Origin: Candidatus Binatia bacterium
Lineage (GTDB): Bacteria > Desulfobacterota > Binatia > Bin18
DNA: 37,565 nucleotides
Direction: 5' to 3'
NCBI GenBank assembly: GCA_022824615.1
Contig: JAJDZM010000135.1
Location: 1-37,565, forward strand
Shown here: in pieces, positions 23,787-32,737 of the stretch
How the letters are laid out: every line of letters begins with the position of its first letter
Position numbering within the stretch: the stretch's first letter is position 1
The notes under the pieces: generated by a model
Seen by the model: the letters and a program-made list of their open reading frames with translations, nothing else
Told to the model about the DNA's origin: nothing
Database searches by the model: none
Program-made: the position numbers and the translations under genes

Positions 23787-24344
23787 TTAGGAGGACGGGT
23801 CAATGCTAAATCCCTGGCTTGGGGGTTCGAGCGGTCGTCCGGTTGGCGTGTCCGGGGCCAGGCCGGCTTCACGGAGGAGCCGCGCAAGAGCGGCAAGAAC
23901 ATCCGAAACCGACCGTTGTGCCTCCAGCAACTCCCCATTTGCCCGTGAGAGCTGAATATAATCCTGTCGTTCAACGGCATCAACGACTGACACCAGAGCA
24001 AATTCATGGGCGCGCCAGGATTCGATATAGCCTTGGTGGACCTGTACCAGGGCCGGGGACTGCGGTTCATAGCGCTCTAATTCGACAACATACTCCCGGG
24101 CGACCCCGACTGCCGGGCGCATGGTTTCCAGCACAAAGTCATCATGCACGAACTGGTCTTTTCTGACGCTGGCAATCGCGTTGTTAATTTTTGCCTCGGT
24201 TGCTGCCCATAGACGGGCCTGATCCATATACGCCGTCAGGTCGTCCTGGACACTGACGGTCTCAGGCTGGCAGCCGGACAGTACGGCGAACCAGAGACAC
24301 AGGGCAGGCACGCTGAGCAGTCTTGAACGCGTGCGTTTGTTCAT
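23787..24344 (-). CDS. lipoprotein of unknown function, helical
   Basis: A 185-residue protein with a lipoprotein signal ending VLSGC (Cys25). The mature part is mainly predicted helix rich in Glu, Val and Ala (VAREYVVELERYEPQS, LSRANGELLEAQRSVSDVLAALARLLREAG). I recognise no family. It follows the DUF4340 gene by 25 bases and is probably the last gene of the Gld-type ABC operon. ATG 24344 is chosen over the frame start at 24392 because the signal peptide begins there. An envelope accessory to the ABC module is the simplest inference. Confidence 0.72.
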   Translation of the reverse strand: MNKRTRSRLLSVPALCLWFAVLSGCQPETVSVQDDLTAYMDQARLWAATEAKINNAIASVRKDQFVHDDFVLETMRPAVGVAREYVVELERYEPQSPALVQVHQGYIESWRAHEFALVSVVDAVERQDYIQLSRANGELLEAQRSVSDVLAALARLLREAGLAPDTPTGRPLEPPSQGFSIDPSS

Positions 24345-24369
24345 CTGGCTCTTCTTGCTCAGCCGCCGG

Positions 24370-24948
24370 CTAGGAACGCTCTTCTGTACCACGCTGTGTC
24401 GCCTGAAAGATCAGATCTTCATAATATTTGACATTATAGCCTAAGAGGACGACCTCGGGAGAGCCGTCTTTACGGGCATAGACTGCCGTTTGTGTCGGAT
24501 TATAGCCTCCAATAAAGATCGTTTCCCTACCGTGTTCGCCTTCGCCCTCGATGATAATGGTTGAAGCGGGTGGGGCCAGACCATACGACGCCAAGTCCTC
24601 CGGAGCCTCGTGAACGATAGGGACCTTCCTGTCCGGGGTGAGGTTTTCAATAAAGCCGCTCACCAGTGCGGAGGTCACCGGTGCCCCAGTCGGTTCAAGC
24701 ACCTGCCATTCAGCGGTCGCCTCACCCGGCCGGCCCTCGCTACGTTGCGAGACAAAGGTGTGTTGCGGGCGCTTGATGGAAAGTTTGTGAATCGCGCTCC
24801 GCTTGAGTGCCAGAAAAGTACTCTCCCGGACCGGACGTGGTTCAAAAATCGGGGCGTCCGGACCGCCCGGACGCCATTCAAAAAGGAGATAATACCCCCC
24901 CAGGACAATAGCAAAAAGATAATAGAGGCCAACTCGCCGCCACGTCAT
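24370..24948 (-). CDS. DUF4340-type membrane-anchored protein
   Basis: A 192-residue protein with one N-terminal membrane anchor (MTWRRVGLYYLFAIVLGGYYLLF) and a periplasmic beta-rich domain. The domain includes LASYGLAPPASTIIIEGE and IFIGGYNPTQTAVYARKDG, matching the DUF4340 pattern of '.YGL..P...I.I' followed by 'L.IG...P.....Y.R..G'. DUF4340 genes usually follow GldG-type genes in ABC operons. The ATG overlaps the upstream stop as ATGA, so translation is coupled. The family has no assigned function. Confidence 0.8.
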   Translation of the reverse strand: MTWRRVGLYYLFAIVLGGYYLLFEWRPGGPDAPIFEPRPVRESTFLALKRSAIHKLSIKRPQHTFVSQRSEGRPGEATAEWQVLEPTGAPVTSALVSGFIENLTPDRKVPIVHEAPEDLASYGLAPPASTIIIEGEGEHGRETIFIGGYNPTQTAVYARKDGSPEVVLLGYNVKYYEDLIFQATQRGTEERS

Positions 24949-26309
24949 CCGCGATACCTCCGCCCCAGAAAGACGCCTACCCCGATCAACAAGAAGAAGC
25001 CCGGTACAATGACGGTGCTCGTGACCAGCACGGTCTGGATTTGATCCGAGGAGAGAAAGAGTTGATTGACACCTGACTGCTGGGTTTCCGGTCTGGCTGC
25101 CATTTGCCCCTGGTCTTCGGCCAGCCAATTGATGGCGTTGATGAAGAGATCTTTATTGCCACCCTGTTCGACTAAGTTATTATTGGCGAAGTCTGCATCG
25201 CCAAACACCACAATATGTCCCAGCGTCTCTCCGGTCTGAATGGTCATTTCACCGGCAATAGGAATGGGGCCATACACGTCCCGCTCCTCTTCAAACGTCG
25301 TCACCCCACTGCGCGGGATGTTTTCCTGCGCACTGGCCCAGCCTTGGGGTGAGGTCGCCAGGATAGCGGTCGCAATCAGGCCCTTTGCCCGGTCCGGCTC
25401 CATCTCCACGACGCGGGCGAGTGAAAAAATAGGCGGTGCATTAACCGAGCGGATCATCGGGTGCGGTTTACTCGTCGCGGAAGCCCGGAAGGTTAACATC
25501 TCGCCGGCATAGAGACGCTTCGTGGGATCGACCGCAATCAGGGGCGGCAGGTGAATGCCGTAGCGTTCAAGAAAAGTGACGAATGAGGGCGAACTGTCCG
25601 GATCGAGCAGGACAAACAGGGCCCCCCCACGCCGCACATAGGCGTCTAGCGCTTCAAGTTCGAATGGGAGAAAGTTCGAGCTCGGGCCAAAGATGACCAC
25701 TACGGTGGCGTCCTCTGGAACCGCGCCACTCTCGCCGAGTGAAAGCGTTCTCTCATCATAGAACTCGTCAACCAGGGCACCGCGGAGTTTACTGTAGCCC
25801 CGACGCGGAGACGCATCGGCCAGGTTTGCCTCTCCATGCCCGGTCAGAAAATAAATGACCTTATCACCCTGCGTGCGTGTGACCTGAAGCAGGGTGGCAA
25901 TGGCCGCGGATTCGCCTCTTCCCAGCAGTGTGCCTTTGCGTATCCCACCCGACTCAAACACCATCGTCCCGTATTGGGTCGCCTGGTACTCCCGAGCCAG
26001 GGCCGGGTTCCGGTTGATATCGATAATGCTGTAATTGAAGTGGGGGGAGAGGTCGGCCATACGACTGAGCATGTCTTCGATAAAGAAATTTTCCGGACGG
26101 TCGCTGTGAATAAAGGCCATGACCTGGACATCGCGTTTCAGGCCGGACACGACCTGGCGCGCCCGTGGTGAGAGTGTAAACTTTTTCTGGGGGGTCAGGT
26201 CAAGCCGTTGATTATGTTCGGAGAGGATGGACTGGACCGACACAATCAGGGCAAAGAACCCGAGGGTTCCAACAATGAGTTTGAGCGCATTGCGCACGTT
26301 GGCCGTCAT
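24945..26309 (-). CDS. GldG-like ABC-transporter auxiliary protein
   Basis: A 454-residue protein. One TM segment lies near residues 10-28 and another at about 432-450 (VTSTVIVPGFFLLIGVGVFLG). Between them is a large periplasmic region with the GldG/ABC-transport-auxiliary pattern: FTLSPRARQVVSGL, DINRNPALAREY, FLTGHGEANLAD and VFGDADFANNNLV. The family was named from gliding motility but is widespread in bacteria that do not glide; no other gld or spr genes are here. Its ATG overlaps the permease stop (ATGA) and its own stop overlaps the DUF4340 start, so the three are translationally coupled. Confidence 0.87.
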   Translation of the reverse strand: MTANVRNALKLIVGTLGFFALIVSVQSILSEHNQRLDLTPQKKFTLSPRARQVVSGLKRDVQVMAFIHSDRPENFFIEDMLSRMADLSPHFNYSIIDINRNPALAREYQATQYGTMVFESGGIRKGTLLGRGESAAIATLLQVTRTQGDKVIYFLTGHGEANLADASPRRGYSKLRGALVDEFYDERTLSLGESGAVPEDATVVVIFGPSSNFLPFELEALDAYVRRGGALFVLLDPDSSPSFVTFLERYGIHLPPLIAVDPTKRLYAGEMLTFRASATSKPHPMIRSVNAPPIFSLARVVEMEPDRAKGLIATAILATSPQGWASAQENIPRSGVTTFEEERDVYGPIPIAGEMTIQTGETLGHIVVFGDADFANNNLVEQGGNKDLFINAINWLAEDQGQMAARPETQQSGVNQLFLSSDQIQTVLVTSTVIVPGFFLLIGVGVFLGRRYRG

Positions 26310-27055
26310 CGGCGTCCCTTCCAGTGCCGCGCTTCCAGAGAGCGAAGAGTCAGAAAGCTGAAAAAGATAATAAAGAGCAAAAAGAAGGTGATTTCCTTGG
26401 AATCGATTAACCCCCGGGCAAAGCTCTGGAAGTGGGTGACCATGGAGACGGAGGAAATCGTACCGATGAGCCCGAATTGTGTTGCCCCGTCATTCCAGCT
26501 CAGAATCCAAAAAAAGAGCAGTGCCCCAAGTGAGCCCAAACCGGCAACAACGGTGTTATCCGTGAGCGACGAAATAAATAGGCCACAGGCGATAAACGAC
26601 AGGGCAAGCATCACCAGCCCAATATAGCCGGGTAGGACGAGTGTCCAGTCGAACGGCTGTAGGAAAAACATCAACACGGGGTAGACCAGGGTAAACGACA
26701 GCATAAACAGCGTGGCGATCGCACACGCGGCAAATTTGCCCCAAAAGAGGTCGGTGTCACGCATCGGATAGGTCAGCAAGAGCTCAATCGTGCCGAGTCG
26801 TTTCTCTTCGGCAAAGAGACGCATGGTCAGGAAGGGGACCGTGAGCATGATGACCAGCCGCAGGTCGGTGAACATCAACTGCCAAAAGTTTTCCATGATA
26901 TTCATCCCAAAGCCGAATTGGACATAGAAAACCAGGTCCGAGTAAAAATAATAGCCACTCAGCAGCAGAAAGACTGCTGAGATCAGATAAATAAACGGCG
27001 ACAGAAAATAGGAACGTAATTCCTTATTCAGAACGGCCCAAAAATTCACAAACAT
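26306..27055 (-). CDS. ABC-2 type permease (GldF-like)
   Basis: A 249-residue inner-membrane protein with six predicted membrane spans: near 20-38, 64-80, 105-130, 140-165, 175-195 and 225-240. The N-terminal NKELRSYFLSPFIYLISAVF and the MRLFAEEKRLGTIELLLTYP segment are diagnostic of ABC-2/GldF permeases. It pairs with the ATPase gene 96 bases upstream and the GldG-like gene that overlaps its stop. Substrate unknown. Confidence 0.9.
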   Translation of the reverse strand: MFVNFWAVLNKELRSYFLSPFIYLISAVFLLLSGYYFYSDLVFYVQFGFGMNIMENFWQLMFTDLRLVIMLTVPFLTMRLFAEEKRLGTIELLLTYPMRDTDLFWGKFAACAIATLFMLSFTLVYPVLMFFLQPFDWTLVLPGYIGLVMLALSFIACGLFISSLTDNTVVAGLGSLGALLFFWILSWNDGATQFGLIGTISSVSMVTHFQSFARGLIDSKEITFFLLFIIFFSFLTLRSLEARHWKGRR

Positions 27056-27151
27056 CGTTTCACCCTATCAGAAAGACGCCCTATCCATGCTTCGCCCGCT
27101 GGCGCTGAGCGCGCGGTCCCAATACCGAGATATGGCGGGCGCTGTGACGTT

Positions 27152-28105
27152 TCATGCGGCTTCCTTTTGCTCCTCTCTGGTCAAGCGGACAAAAAGGGCC
27201 TCAAGGTCGAGGGTAACCGGTCTGAGCTCATGCAGCGCCCAGCCATTCTGGATGATCGTCTGAGCAATCTCCCGAGCGATGTCCTGATTGGAGGACCGGA
27301 CCGTCAAGACTGCCCCCTCCGGTCCGTCGCTTTCCTCGTCGTGTTTGATGACCTGCTCGACTGCTTTGAGTGCGCGCAACGCATGGAGTATATCGCTGTG
27401 CGGTCCGCTTGCCCGGACCCGTACGGTTGCCGCTCCCTGGATGCGCTCGCTTAAGCGGTCAGTCGTGTCCTCGGCAAGAATACGACCCTTATCAATAATG
27501 ACCACCCGTTCACACATCAGCTCCACCTCGTGCAGGATGTGGCTGGACAGCAAGATGGTTGCCTTTCCGCCCAGCCCCTTGATGAGTTCGCGGATGTCGA
27601 TAACCTGATTCGGATCGAGGCCGACCGTCGGCTCGTCCAGGATGAGGACTTCGGGATTGCCCAACAGGGCTTGGGCGAGCCCGACTCGCTGGCGGTAGCC
27701 TTTTGAAAGCGTGCCCATCTGGCGGTGGGCCATAGGTTCGAGTGCACACTCACTGAGGACACGCTCAACATTGGTGCGGCGCTGCACCGCCCCATCGATC
27801 TTGACCCTGGCGCAGAAGTGCAGGAATGCGCGAACGGACATGTCCGGATAAAGGACCACGTTCTCCGGTAGATAGCCCAGACGGTTACGGACTTCGAGCG
27901 AGGACGTGGCCACATCAAGCCCTGCGACGTGAACCGACCCTTCGGTTGCGGGAAAAAACCCGGTCAGGATGCGCATGAGCGTGGTCTTCCCCGAACCATT
28001 CGGTCCTAGCAGGCCAACGATTTCCCCGCTCTTGACTGTAAAGGAGACGTCATCCAGGGCGCATACCTGCCCATAATATTTTGTCACGTTCTGAACGCCA
28101 ATCAT
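27152..28105 (-). CDS. ABC transporter ATPase (GldA-like)
   Basis: A 317-residue cytoplasmic ATPase with all motifs: Walker A GPNGSGKTT at 34-42, signature LSKGY at 133-137, Walker B LILDEP at 154-159 and the switch His189 (LLSSH). The Q-loop position reads YLPEN, as in many ABC-2 export ATPases. The C-terminal domain of about 100 residues is the one found in GldA/CcmA-type exporters. ATG 28105 has AAGG 5 bases upstream. It leads the permease-GldG-DUF4340 set, and with them forms a complete module. Confidence 0.93.
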   Translation of the reverse strand: MIGVQNVTKYYGQVCALDDVSFTVKSGEIVGLLGPNGSGKTTLMRILTGFFPATEGSVHVAGLDVATSSLEVRNRLGYLPENVVLYPDMSVRAFLHFCARVKIDGAVQRRTNVERVLSECALEPMAHRQMGTLSKGYRQRVGLAQALLGNPEVLILDEPTVGLDPNQVIDIRELIKGLGGKATILLSSHILHEVELMCERVVIIDKGRILAEDTTDRLSERIQGAATVRVRASGPHSDILHALRALKAVEQVIKHDEESDGPEGAVLTVRSSNQDIAREIAQTIIQNGWALHELRPVTLDLEALFVRLTREEQKEAA

Positions 28106-28185
28106 AAAAACCTTGTAAAGGCCCTAACAGCCCAACGATTTTCTCGCCTTTGACTGCAAGGGGGTCGCGTACCGAGCGCGCTTGG

Positions 28186-28551
28186 TTACGACGCTGCGGG
28201 CGTAGACGTTGCGGCGGGCGCCGCTTTTAATGTATCAATTTCCGCCTCAAGCTCTTGGACCACTCGTCTGAGCTTACTCAACTCAAGCTCACGGGTGTCG
28301 CTCGTCTTGACTGCCTGATCTCTCTCGTGCGTCAGGTTTTGGTTCATGCTCTCATATTCGGCAATTTGTGACTTGAGCGTGTTGACCTCACCTGGGAGCA
28401 GGCCTGTCAGGTAGGATGTAGTCAGTCCGAGACGTTCAAAGGCCACGCCTGTGAACAATAGCCCAACCCACAGCACTCCCACGCTGATGTAATGCCATAC
28501 TGCTTTGGAAAGGCCACTGTCCCCGCCTGTCTGTTCTGTATCGCTCGCCAT
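28186..28551 (-). CDS. small membrane protein with C-terminal coiled coil
   Basis: A 121-residue protein: a short polar N-terminus, one membrane span (AVWHYISVGVLWVGLLFTGV), and a coiled coil (VNTLKSQIAEYESMNQNL, then LELSKLRRVVQELEAEIDTL) ending in an Ala/Pro/Thr tail. No family recognised. ATG 28551 follows GGAGGGATTC, so the frame start at 28596 is not needed. It lies 80 bases upstream of the ABC ATPase gene on the same strand and may be the first gene of that operon. Confidence 0.75.
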   Translation of the reverse strand: MASDTEQTGGDSGLSKAVWHYISVGVLWVGLLFTGVAFERLGLTTSYLTGLLPGEVNTLKSQIAEYESMNQNLTHERDQAVKTSDTRELELSKLRRVVQELEAEIDTLKAAPAATSTPAAS

Positions 28552-28636
28552 GAATCCCTCCCCCTCCACAAAATGAAAGTGCGGCCAGCCTAACAAAAAA
28601 GGAAATGGAGAAAAAGCCGCTGGTCAGGCTGTCACG

Positions 28637-28664
28637 AGAGAGGGAACCTGATGGTTCCCTCTCT
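28637..28664 (-). terminator. hairpin after DUF1329-B
   Basis: A perfect 12-base stem AGAGAGGGAACC/GGTTCCCTCTCT with a 4-base loop, 13 bases past the DUF1329-B stop. No T-run follows, so it may be an mRNA-stabilising 3' hairpin or a weak terminator rather than a full one. Confidence 0.5.
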
Positions 28665-28677
28665 ACCGGTTGTCGGG

Positions 28678-30003
28678 TTAACGGGCGCTTTGGATGAGGA
28701 AGTTCACCGAAAACGCTGCGGCCGTATTGATTTCGACCGCTTCGTTGAAATACCACTCGTTGACCCAATCTTCCTTCTTCTCGTAACCGGACGGGGCATC
28801 CCACTTGGTGGAGTGGACAACCTGGAGGTCGGCCATCATCCCATGCGGGGTAAAGGCCCAGTCGTCCGTGTAGTTGTATTTGCCACCACGAAGGGGTTTT
28901 GTGGGATAACCTTCATACGGCTTCGGGCCGTACTCATACATGTTAAACCAGAGTTTCCACAGCTCGCCACCGTTGTCGTACATTTCGGAAAAATTCTGCG
29001 CCCAGAAGTCTTTGTCCACATAGAAGATGCGCTTGGAGTAGGCATACTGGCTGTAGGCCGCCGGGAGGCCCTCAACCACATAGACGTTGCGCTTCTCCCA
29101 GTTGATATTGCACGGCATAAACGCAATCGGACCGCTTCTGCCGTCCGGCTGTGCACACCAGACATCACGGGTTCCGTACTTGCCCATGTGAACCGGGGCC
29201 AGGATCTGCTTCTCGGCCAGGAGGCGGAACTTCCAATACGCCACCTTGGAATTCATGCCCCACAGAGAATCCAGGTCCATGTCCGTCCCCCAGAAGGCGT
29301 CAGAGCGGTTGGCAACACTAATACGACGCACCCGGCGCAACTCGGGGAGATACATATATGAGTCATCCGGAATATTCGTTGGCAGATAGCGCGTATTCAG
29401 CACGCCGGCACCCTTGAGGTCGTTCGGGATAAAGAGGGGGCCGAACTGCTCCGTATAGCGCATCGGTGGGTTGTTGGGGACAATCGGTTTGGGATCGGTG
29501 TACAGACGACCGGTCCACATCATCCGACGCCAGAACTGGGAGCCGTACATCCGCTCCATCTCTCCTCTGGCATTGACCAGTTCGACGATCCATTCCGTCC
29601 CGACGTTATCGACATAGGCAGGTTTCTGCTCCTGGTTCCACATGATCTTCGACCCAGCCATCGGATCGTTGGGGTCGATATTCGGGAACGGAACACCGGC
29701 CACATAGTTAAACATCTCACGGCCATCCGCCGAGAGTTGGACTTGGCCGGAGTATTTCTCGGTCGCTTCCGCATAGAGTTTCGGTAAATTGACTTTCTTA
29801 TACTCGCCAACCTGAATGGGCATGCCGTTTTCGACAAACCACTGGATACCTGGGATAAGAAGATCAGCGGCCTCAGCCATATTGTCTTTGGTAACGGTGT
29901 CCCCTGGATTGACATCGGCCGCTACCCAACTCGGGGCTGACAGGCCCATAGCGCCCACGAGCGTGAGTGCGCAGGTAATGCTGGTCCACCAATAGGTTCT
30001 CAT
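28678..30003 (-). CDS. DUF1329 periplasmic protein, paralogue B
   Basis: A 441-residue secreted paralogue of the gene at 22303. The signal peptide MRTYWWTSITCALTLVGAMG is cleaved near VAA-D at 29. Shared blocks include FVENGMPIQVGEYKK, LPELRRVRRISVANRSDAFW, YAYSKRIFYVDKDFW and the end VNFLIQSAR. The cysteine pattern differs: the AGCPFPN and NVGCPW cysteines of A are Val and Thr here, and B has its own pair around DVWCAQPDGRSG/FMPCN. ATG 30003 has AAGGAGAGG upstream and overlaps the stop of a possible 28-codon leader (ATGA). It lies downstream of RND-B on the same strand and probably works with it, as DUF1329-A does with RND-A. Confidence 0.88.
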   Translation of the reverse strand: MRTYWWTSITCALTLVGAMGLSAPSWVAADVNPGDTVTKDNMAEAADLLIPGIQWFVENGMPIQVGEYKKVNLPKLYAEATEKYSGQVQLSADGREMFNYVAGVPFPNIDPNDPMAGSKIMWNQEQKPAYVDNVGTEWIVELVNARGEMERMYGSQFWRRMMWTGRLYTDPKPIVPNNPPMRYTEQFGPLFIPNDLKGAGVLNTRYLPTNIPDDSYMYLPELRRVRRISVANRSDAFWGTDMDLDSLWGMNSKVAYWKFRLLAEKQILAPVHMGKYGTRDVWCAQPDGRSGPIAFMPCNINWEKRNVYVVEGLPAAYSQYAYSKRIFYVDKDFWAQNFSEMYDNGGELWKLWFNMYEYGPKPYEGYPTKPLRGGKYNYTDDWAFTPHGMMADLQVVHSTKWDAPSGYEKKEDWVNEWYFNEAVEINTAAAFSVNFLIQSAR

Positions 30004-30086
30004 AAAATCCTCTCCTTTTTCAGAACATTCTGTGAGGTAAACGGGGGCGACTGTTTGGTCAGCGTAGGGGGGGATCGGCTCATCAT
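30000..30086 (-). CDS. possible 27-28 residue leader peptide coupled to DUF1329-B
   Basis: Two adjacent ATGs at 30084-30086 and 30081-30083 follow AAAGGAG (3 or 6 bases away). The frame runs 28 codons rich in Ser, Pro, Thr and Lys and stops in an ATGA overlap with the DUF1329-B start. Ribosome site and coupling both look real, but the peptide is short and resembles no known leader. Chance is a serious alternative. Confidence 0.35.
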   Translation of the reverse strand: MMSRSPPTLTKQSPPFTSQNVLKKERIL

Positions 30087-30248
30087 TGTCTCCTTTCTGT
30101 CAGACCGCTTTATCTTTCTAAGCGTGCATATTTCGTCAATAGTTTCAGAAGAGGCTTTTTCCACATCCTCCGGGAGGGGATGTATTGTCCGACTAGAGTA
30201 AAGCGTCTCCTTCGATTCTGTTCCATAAGGTTACCAGAAATAAAGCGG

Positions 30249-32678
30249 TCAGTGTGTGGCTGCAGCCGCTTGTGTGGTGACAAAGCGTGGCTTAAAGAGT
30301 GCGACCAGAACGGGTAGCAGCGTCACAGTTGCCAAGAAACTGACTCCCATCCAGAGGGCGAGTAGCAGTCCCATCTCAGCGCTGAAGCGCAGGCTGGACA
30401 TAGTCCAGAACAGCGTACCGAGGAGCATGGTCAGTGCGGTAAAGGTCACCGCTTTCCCGGACGTTGCGAGAGCTGTTCTGACCGCGTCATCTAGACCGCT
30501 GCCCAGCCGATGTTCTTCGATAATACGACTCACAATATACAGGGCGTAGTCGATGCCAAATCCGACTCCGACCGTCACCACCGGCAGCGTATGGATATTA
30601 ATGCCAATATCGCGAGCCCCCATATAGGCGTTAATTACGGCGTTTGCGACGAGGAGGGGGATAATCATATACACCCCGGCCATGACTGAGCGGTAGGTGA
30701 TGACGAGGACGAGGAAGATCGTCCCGAAACCAAGAATATTGACCAGAATATCATTTCGAAACAACTCTTCGTTAGCAGCGGCTAACACGCCAATCGGGCC
30801 GCCGGCGAGGCGGAACTGAGCAACGTCACTGGGATGTGCATCGATATGGTCACGGGCTCGCTGAATCACCCGACGAATCGTTTCGCCCTGACGGTCGGTC
30901 AGAAAGAAACGGATGGGTGCAGAGCGATACTGGTGATCAATCACCTGCGCGCTCTCCTGGAATGAGGTGCCAAAGAAGTAAGAGGCGAGCAAAACCTGGA
31001 CTTCACTCCTGCGTCGGGGGAGGACCTCCCATTTCGGCTCCTGTTCGTGTATGGCCCCATTGACGACGGACAGAATATCAACAAACGAGAAGCTCAACCC
31101 CACCGAGGGGTCGCGTTCGAGGGCGCGCTGAAATTGTTCGATCCAGGGCAAGACCTCAGGAGTCGCCAACGAAGGCTCCTCGCTCTGCTGGCGAAATCGG
31201 TCGATCGCACTCATGCTTGCTGCGCCTTCGGCCTCTTCTTTTTTCTCCGGCTCTTTACGCTCAACCACCACCATAAGCTGCTCGACCCCGCCAAAGGTGT
31301 CCTGAATGCGGGCATGGGCGGTATTGTGCGGAGAGTTGCGGTACAGGAGCGGGGTGGCCGCGGTCGGATCGCCAATCACCAGATTTTGCCAGAAATAGAC
31401 GCTGACGATTAGGACAAGCGCCCAACCAGCAAGCGTTACCCCTTTACCCGCCGGTGAGACGAGAAAATACGCCGCCATCGAGACGATCCGCTTGAAGAGC
31501 CCGTTCTCACGCCGCTCAACGACTCGGATGTCGGGTTCACGCAGGTAGTGGTAGACAATCGGATTCAGCAAGAGTTCGCTCACCGTAATGGCGAGAATCC
31601 ACACCGCCGCACTAATGGCGAGTTTCTGCAAGAGCACAATGGGCACGAACAAGATTACCAGCAAACCCAGGGCATCGGTCAGGATACCCGACAGGGTTGG
31701 CACGAACAGTTCGGCGAACGAGGCAATAATGGCCGGCTCTTTTTGCCCATTCGCCTTGCGATACTCCTCATAATAGCGTTCATGCATCTGGACGGAGTGG
31801 CTGACCGCCCGGGCGGTGATAAAGAAGGGAATGACGAGGGTGAGGGGGTCGAGGCTGAAGCCGATCATCTTGATAAATCCCAGCCCCCAAATGGCCGAGA
31901 TGACACCGGTTAAAGTAGGCCGCAGTGCCCCTCGGACATCGTGAAAATACCAGTACAGCAACAGCCACAGCAGCACCGTCGTCGCTAGAAAAATGACGTA
32001 GACCTGCTTAGCGTAGAAATACACCCAGCCGTACAGAGCCGGTTGACCGGCCAGATAGATCCGCGTGTTGTCGTCCTCATACGGTTCAACCACAGAGCGC
32101 CGGACTTCCTCAAACAATCGTCGATAATCGAGCCGCTGCTCGATAAAAGTGGCATTCAGCAGGGCGGCTTTTTCGTCCAGCGAAACCAGCACACCGTATA
32201 AATTCCGCGAGGAATGTACGATGCGGCGTATGCGTTCGACTTCTGCCTCGGTCTCGGGTGCCCGTTCCATGACCGGTTCGACTTCCTGCATCCCACCACT
32301 TTTCATGATCACGCGGCGGTTGGTCCGGTGAGCGATGGAGTTGACCAATTCATTATTCACGCCATACACCCGCTCCAGTGCCTGGGTCATATTGAAAATT
32401 TTGGTTAACGTGGCCTGATTGAAGATGGTGCCTTCTTCGACCTCCAACATCAGCATGACGGTGTTGGCTCCGCCAAAGGTCGGCGCGTAGGTCTTATGGA
32501 CCTGAATGAAAGGGTGGTTCTCCGGCAGTTGTTCGTCGAACCGCGTGACGAGGTCAAGCTGAGCGGCAAATGAGGCAAAGACCAGGGTGGCGAGGGTCAC
32601 GAGCAGTAAAACCAGCCTGCGCCGTGCAATAATCTGTTCCCCCAGTGTATATAGATAGCTGCGCTCTGCAGTGCCCAT
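30249..32678 (-). CDS. RND-superfamily exporter B (MMPL/COG1033 type)
   Basis: An 809-residue paralogue of RND-A with the same layout and motifs: ARAVSHSVQMHERYYEEY in the first half and GVGFGIDYALYIVSR (Asp710) in the second, with GDPTAATPLL at the start of the second periplasmic domain. It differs by a charged insert in that domain (ERKEPEKKEEAEGAASMSAI and on) that RND-A lacks. ATG 32678 has GGGAG 5 bases upstream. It follows the secreted DsbA gene by 59 bases and precedes DUF1329-B by about 245 bases. Inner membrane; cargo unknown, probably hydrophobic by analogy with MMPL proteins. Confidence 0.9.
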   Translation of the reverse strand: MGTAERSYLYTLGEQIIARRRLVLLLVTLATLVFASFAAQLDLVTRFDEQLPENHPFIQVHKTYAPTFGGANTVMLMLEVEEGTIFNQATLTKIFNMTQALERVYGVNNELVNSIAHRTNRRVIMKSGGMQEVEPVMERAPETEAEVERIRRIVHSSRNLYGVLVSLDEKAALLNATFIEQRLDYRRLFEEVRRSVVEPYEDDNTRIYLAGQPALYGWVYFYAKQVYVIFLATTVLLWLLLYWYFHDVRGALRPTLTGVISAIWGLGFIKMIGFSLDPLTLVIPFFITARAVSHSVQMHERYYEEYRKANGQKEPAIIASFAELFVPTLSGILTDALGLLVILFVPIVLLQKLAISAAVWILAITVSELLLNPIVYHYLREPDIRVVERRENGLFKRIVSMAAYFLVSPAGKGVTLAGWALVLIVSVYFWQNLVIGDPTAATPLLYRNSPHNTAHARIQDTFGGVEQLMVVVERKEPEKKEEAEGAASMSAIDRFRQQSEEPSLATPEVLPWIEQFQRALERDPSVGLSFSFVDILSVVNGAIHEQEPKWEVLPRRRSEVQVLLASYFFGTSFQESAQVIDHQYRSAPIRFFLTDRQGETIRRVIQRARDHIDAHPSDVAQFRLAGGPIGVLAAANEELFRNDILVNILGFGTIFLVLVITYRSVMAGVYMIIPLLVANAVINAYMGARDIGINIHTLPVVTVGVGFGIDYALYIVSRIIEEHRLGSGLDDAVRTALATSGKAVTFTALTMLLGTLFWTMSSLRFSAEMGLLLALWMGVSFLATVTLLPVLVALFKPRFVTTQAAAATH

Positions 32679-32737
32679 GTCGCTCCCTTTTGGCGTTACA
32701 CTGTCGTCCTAACGGATGCCGGAGTTTCGCTTTGGAC

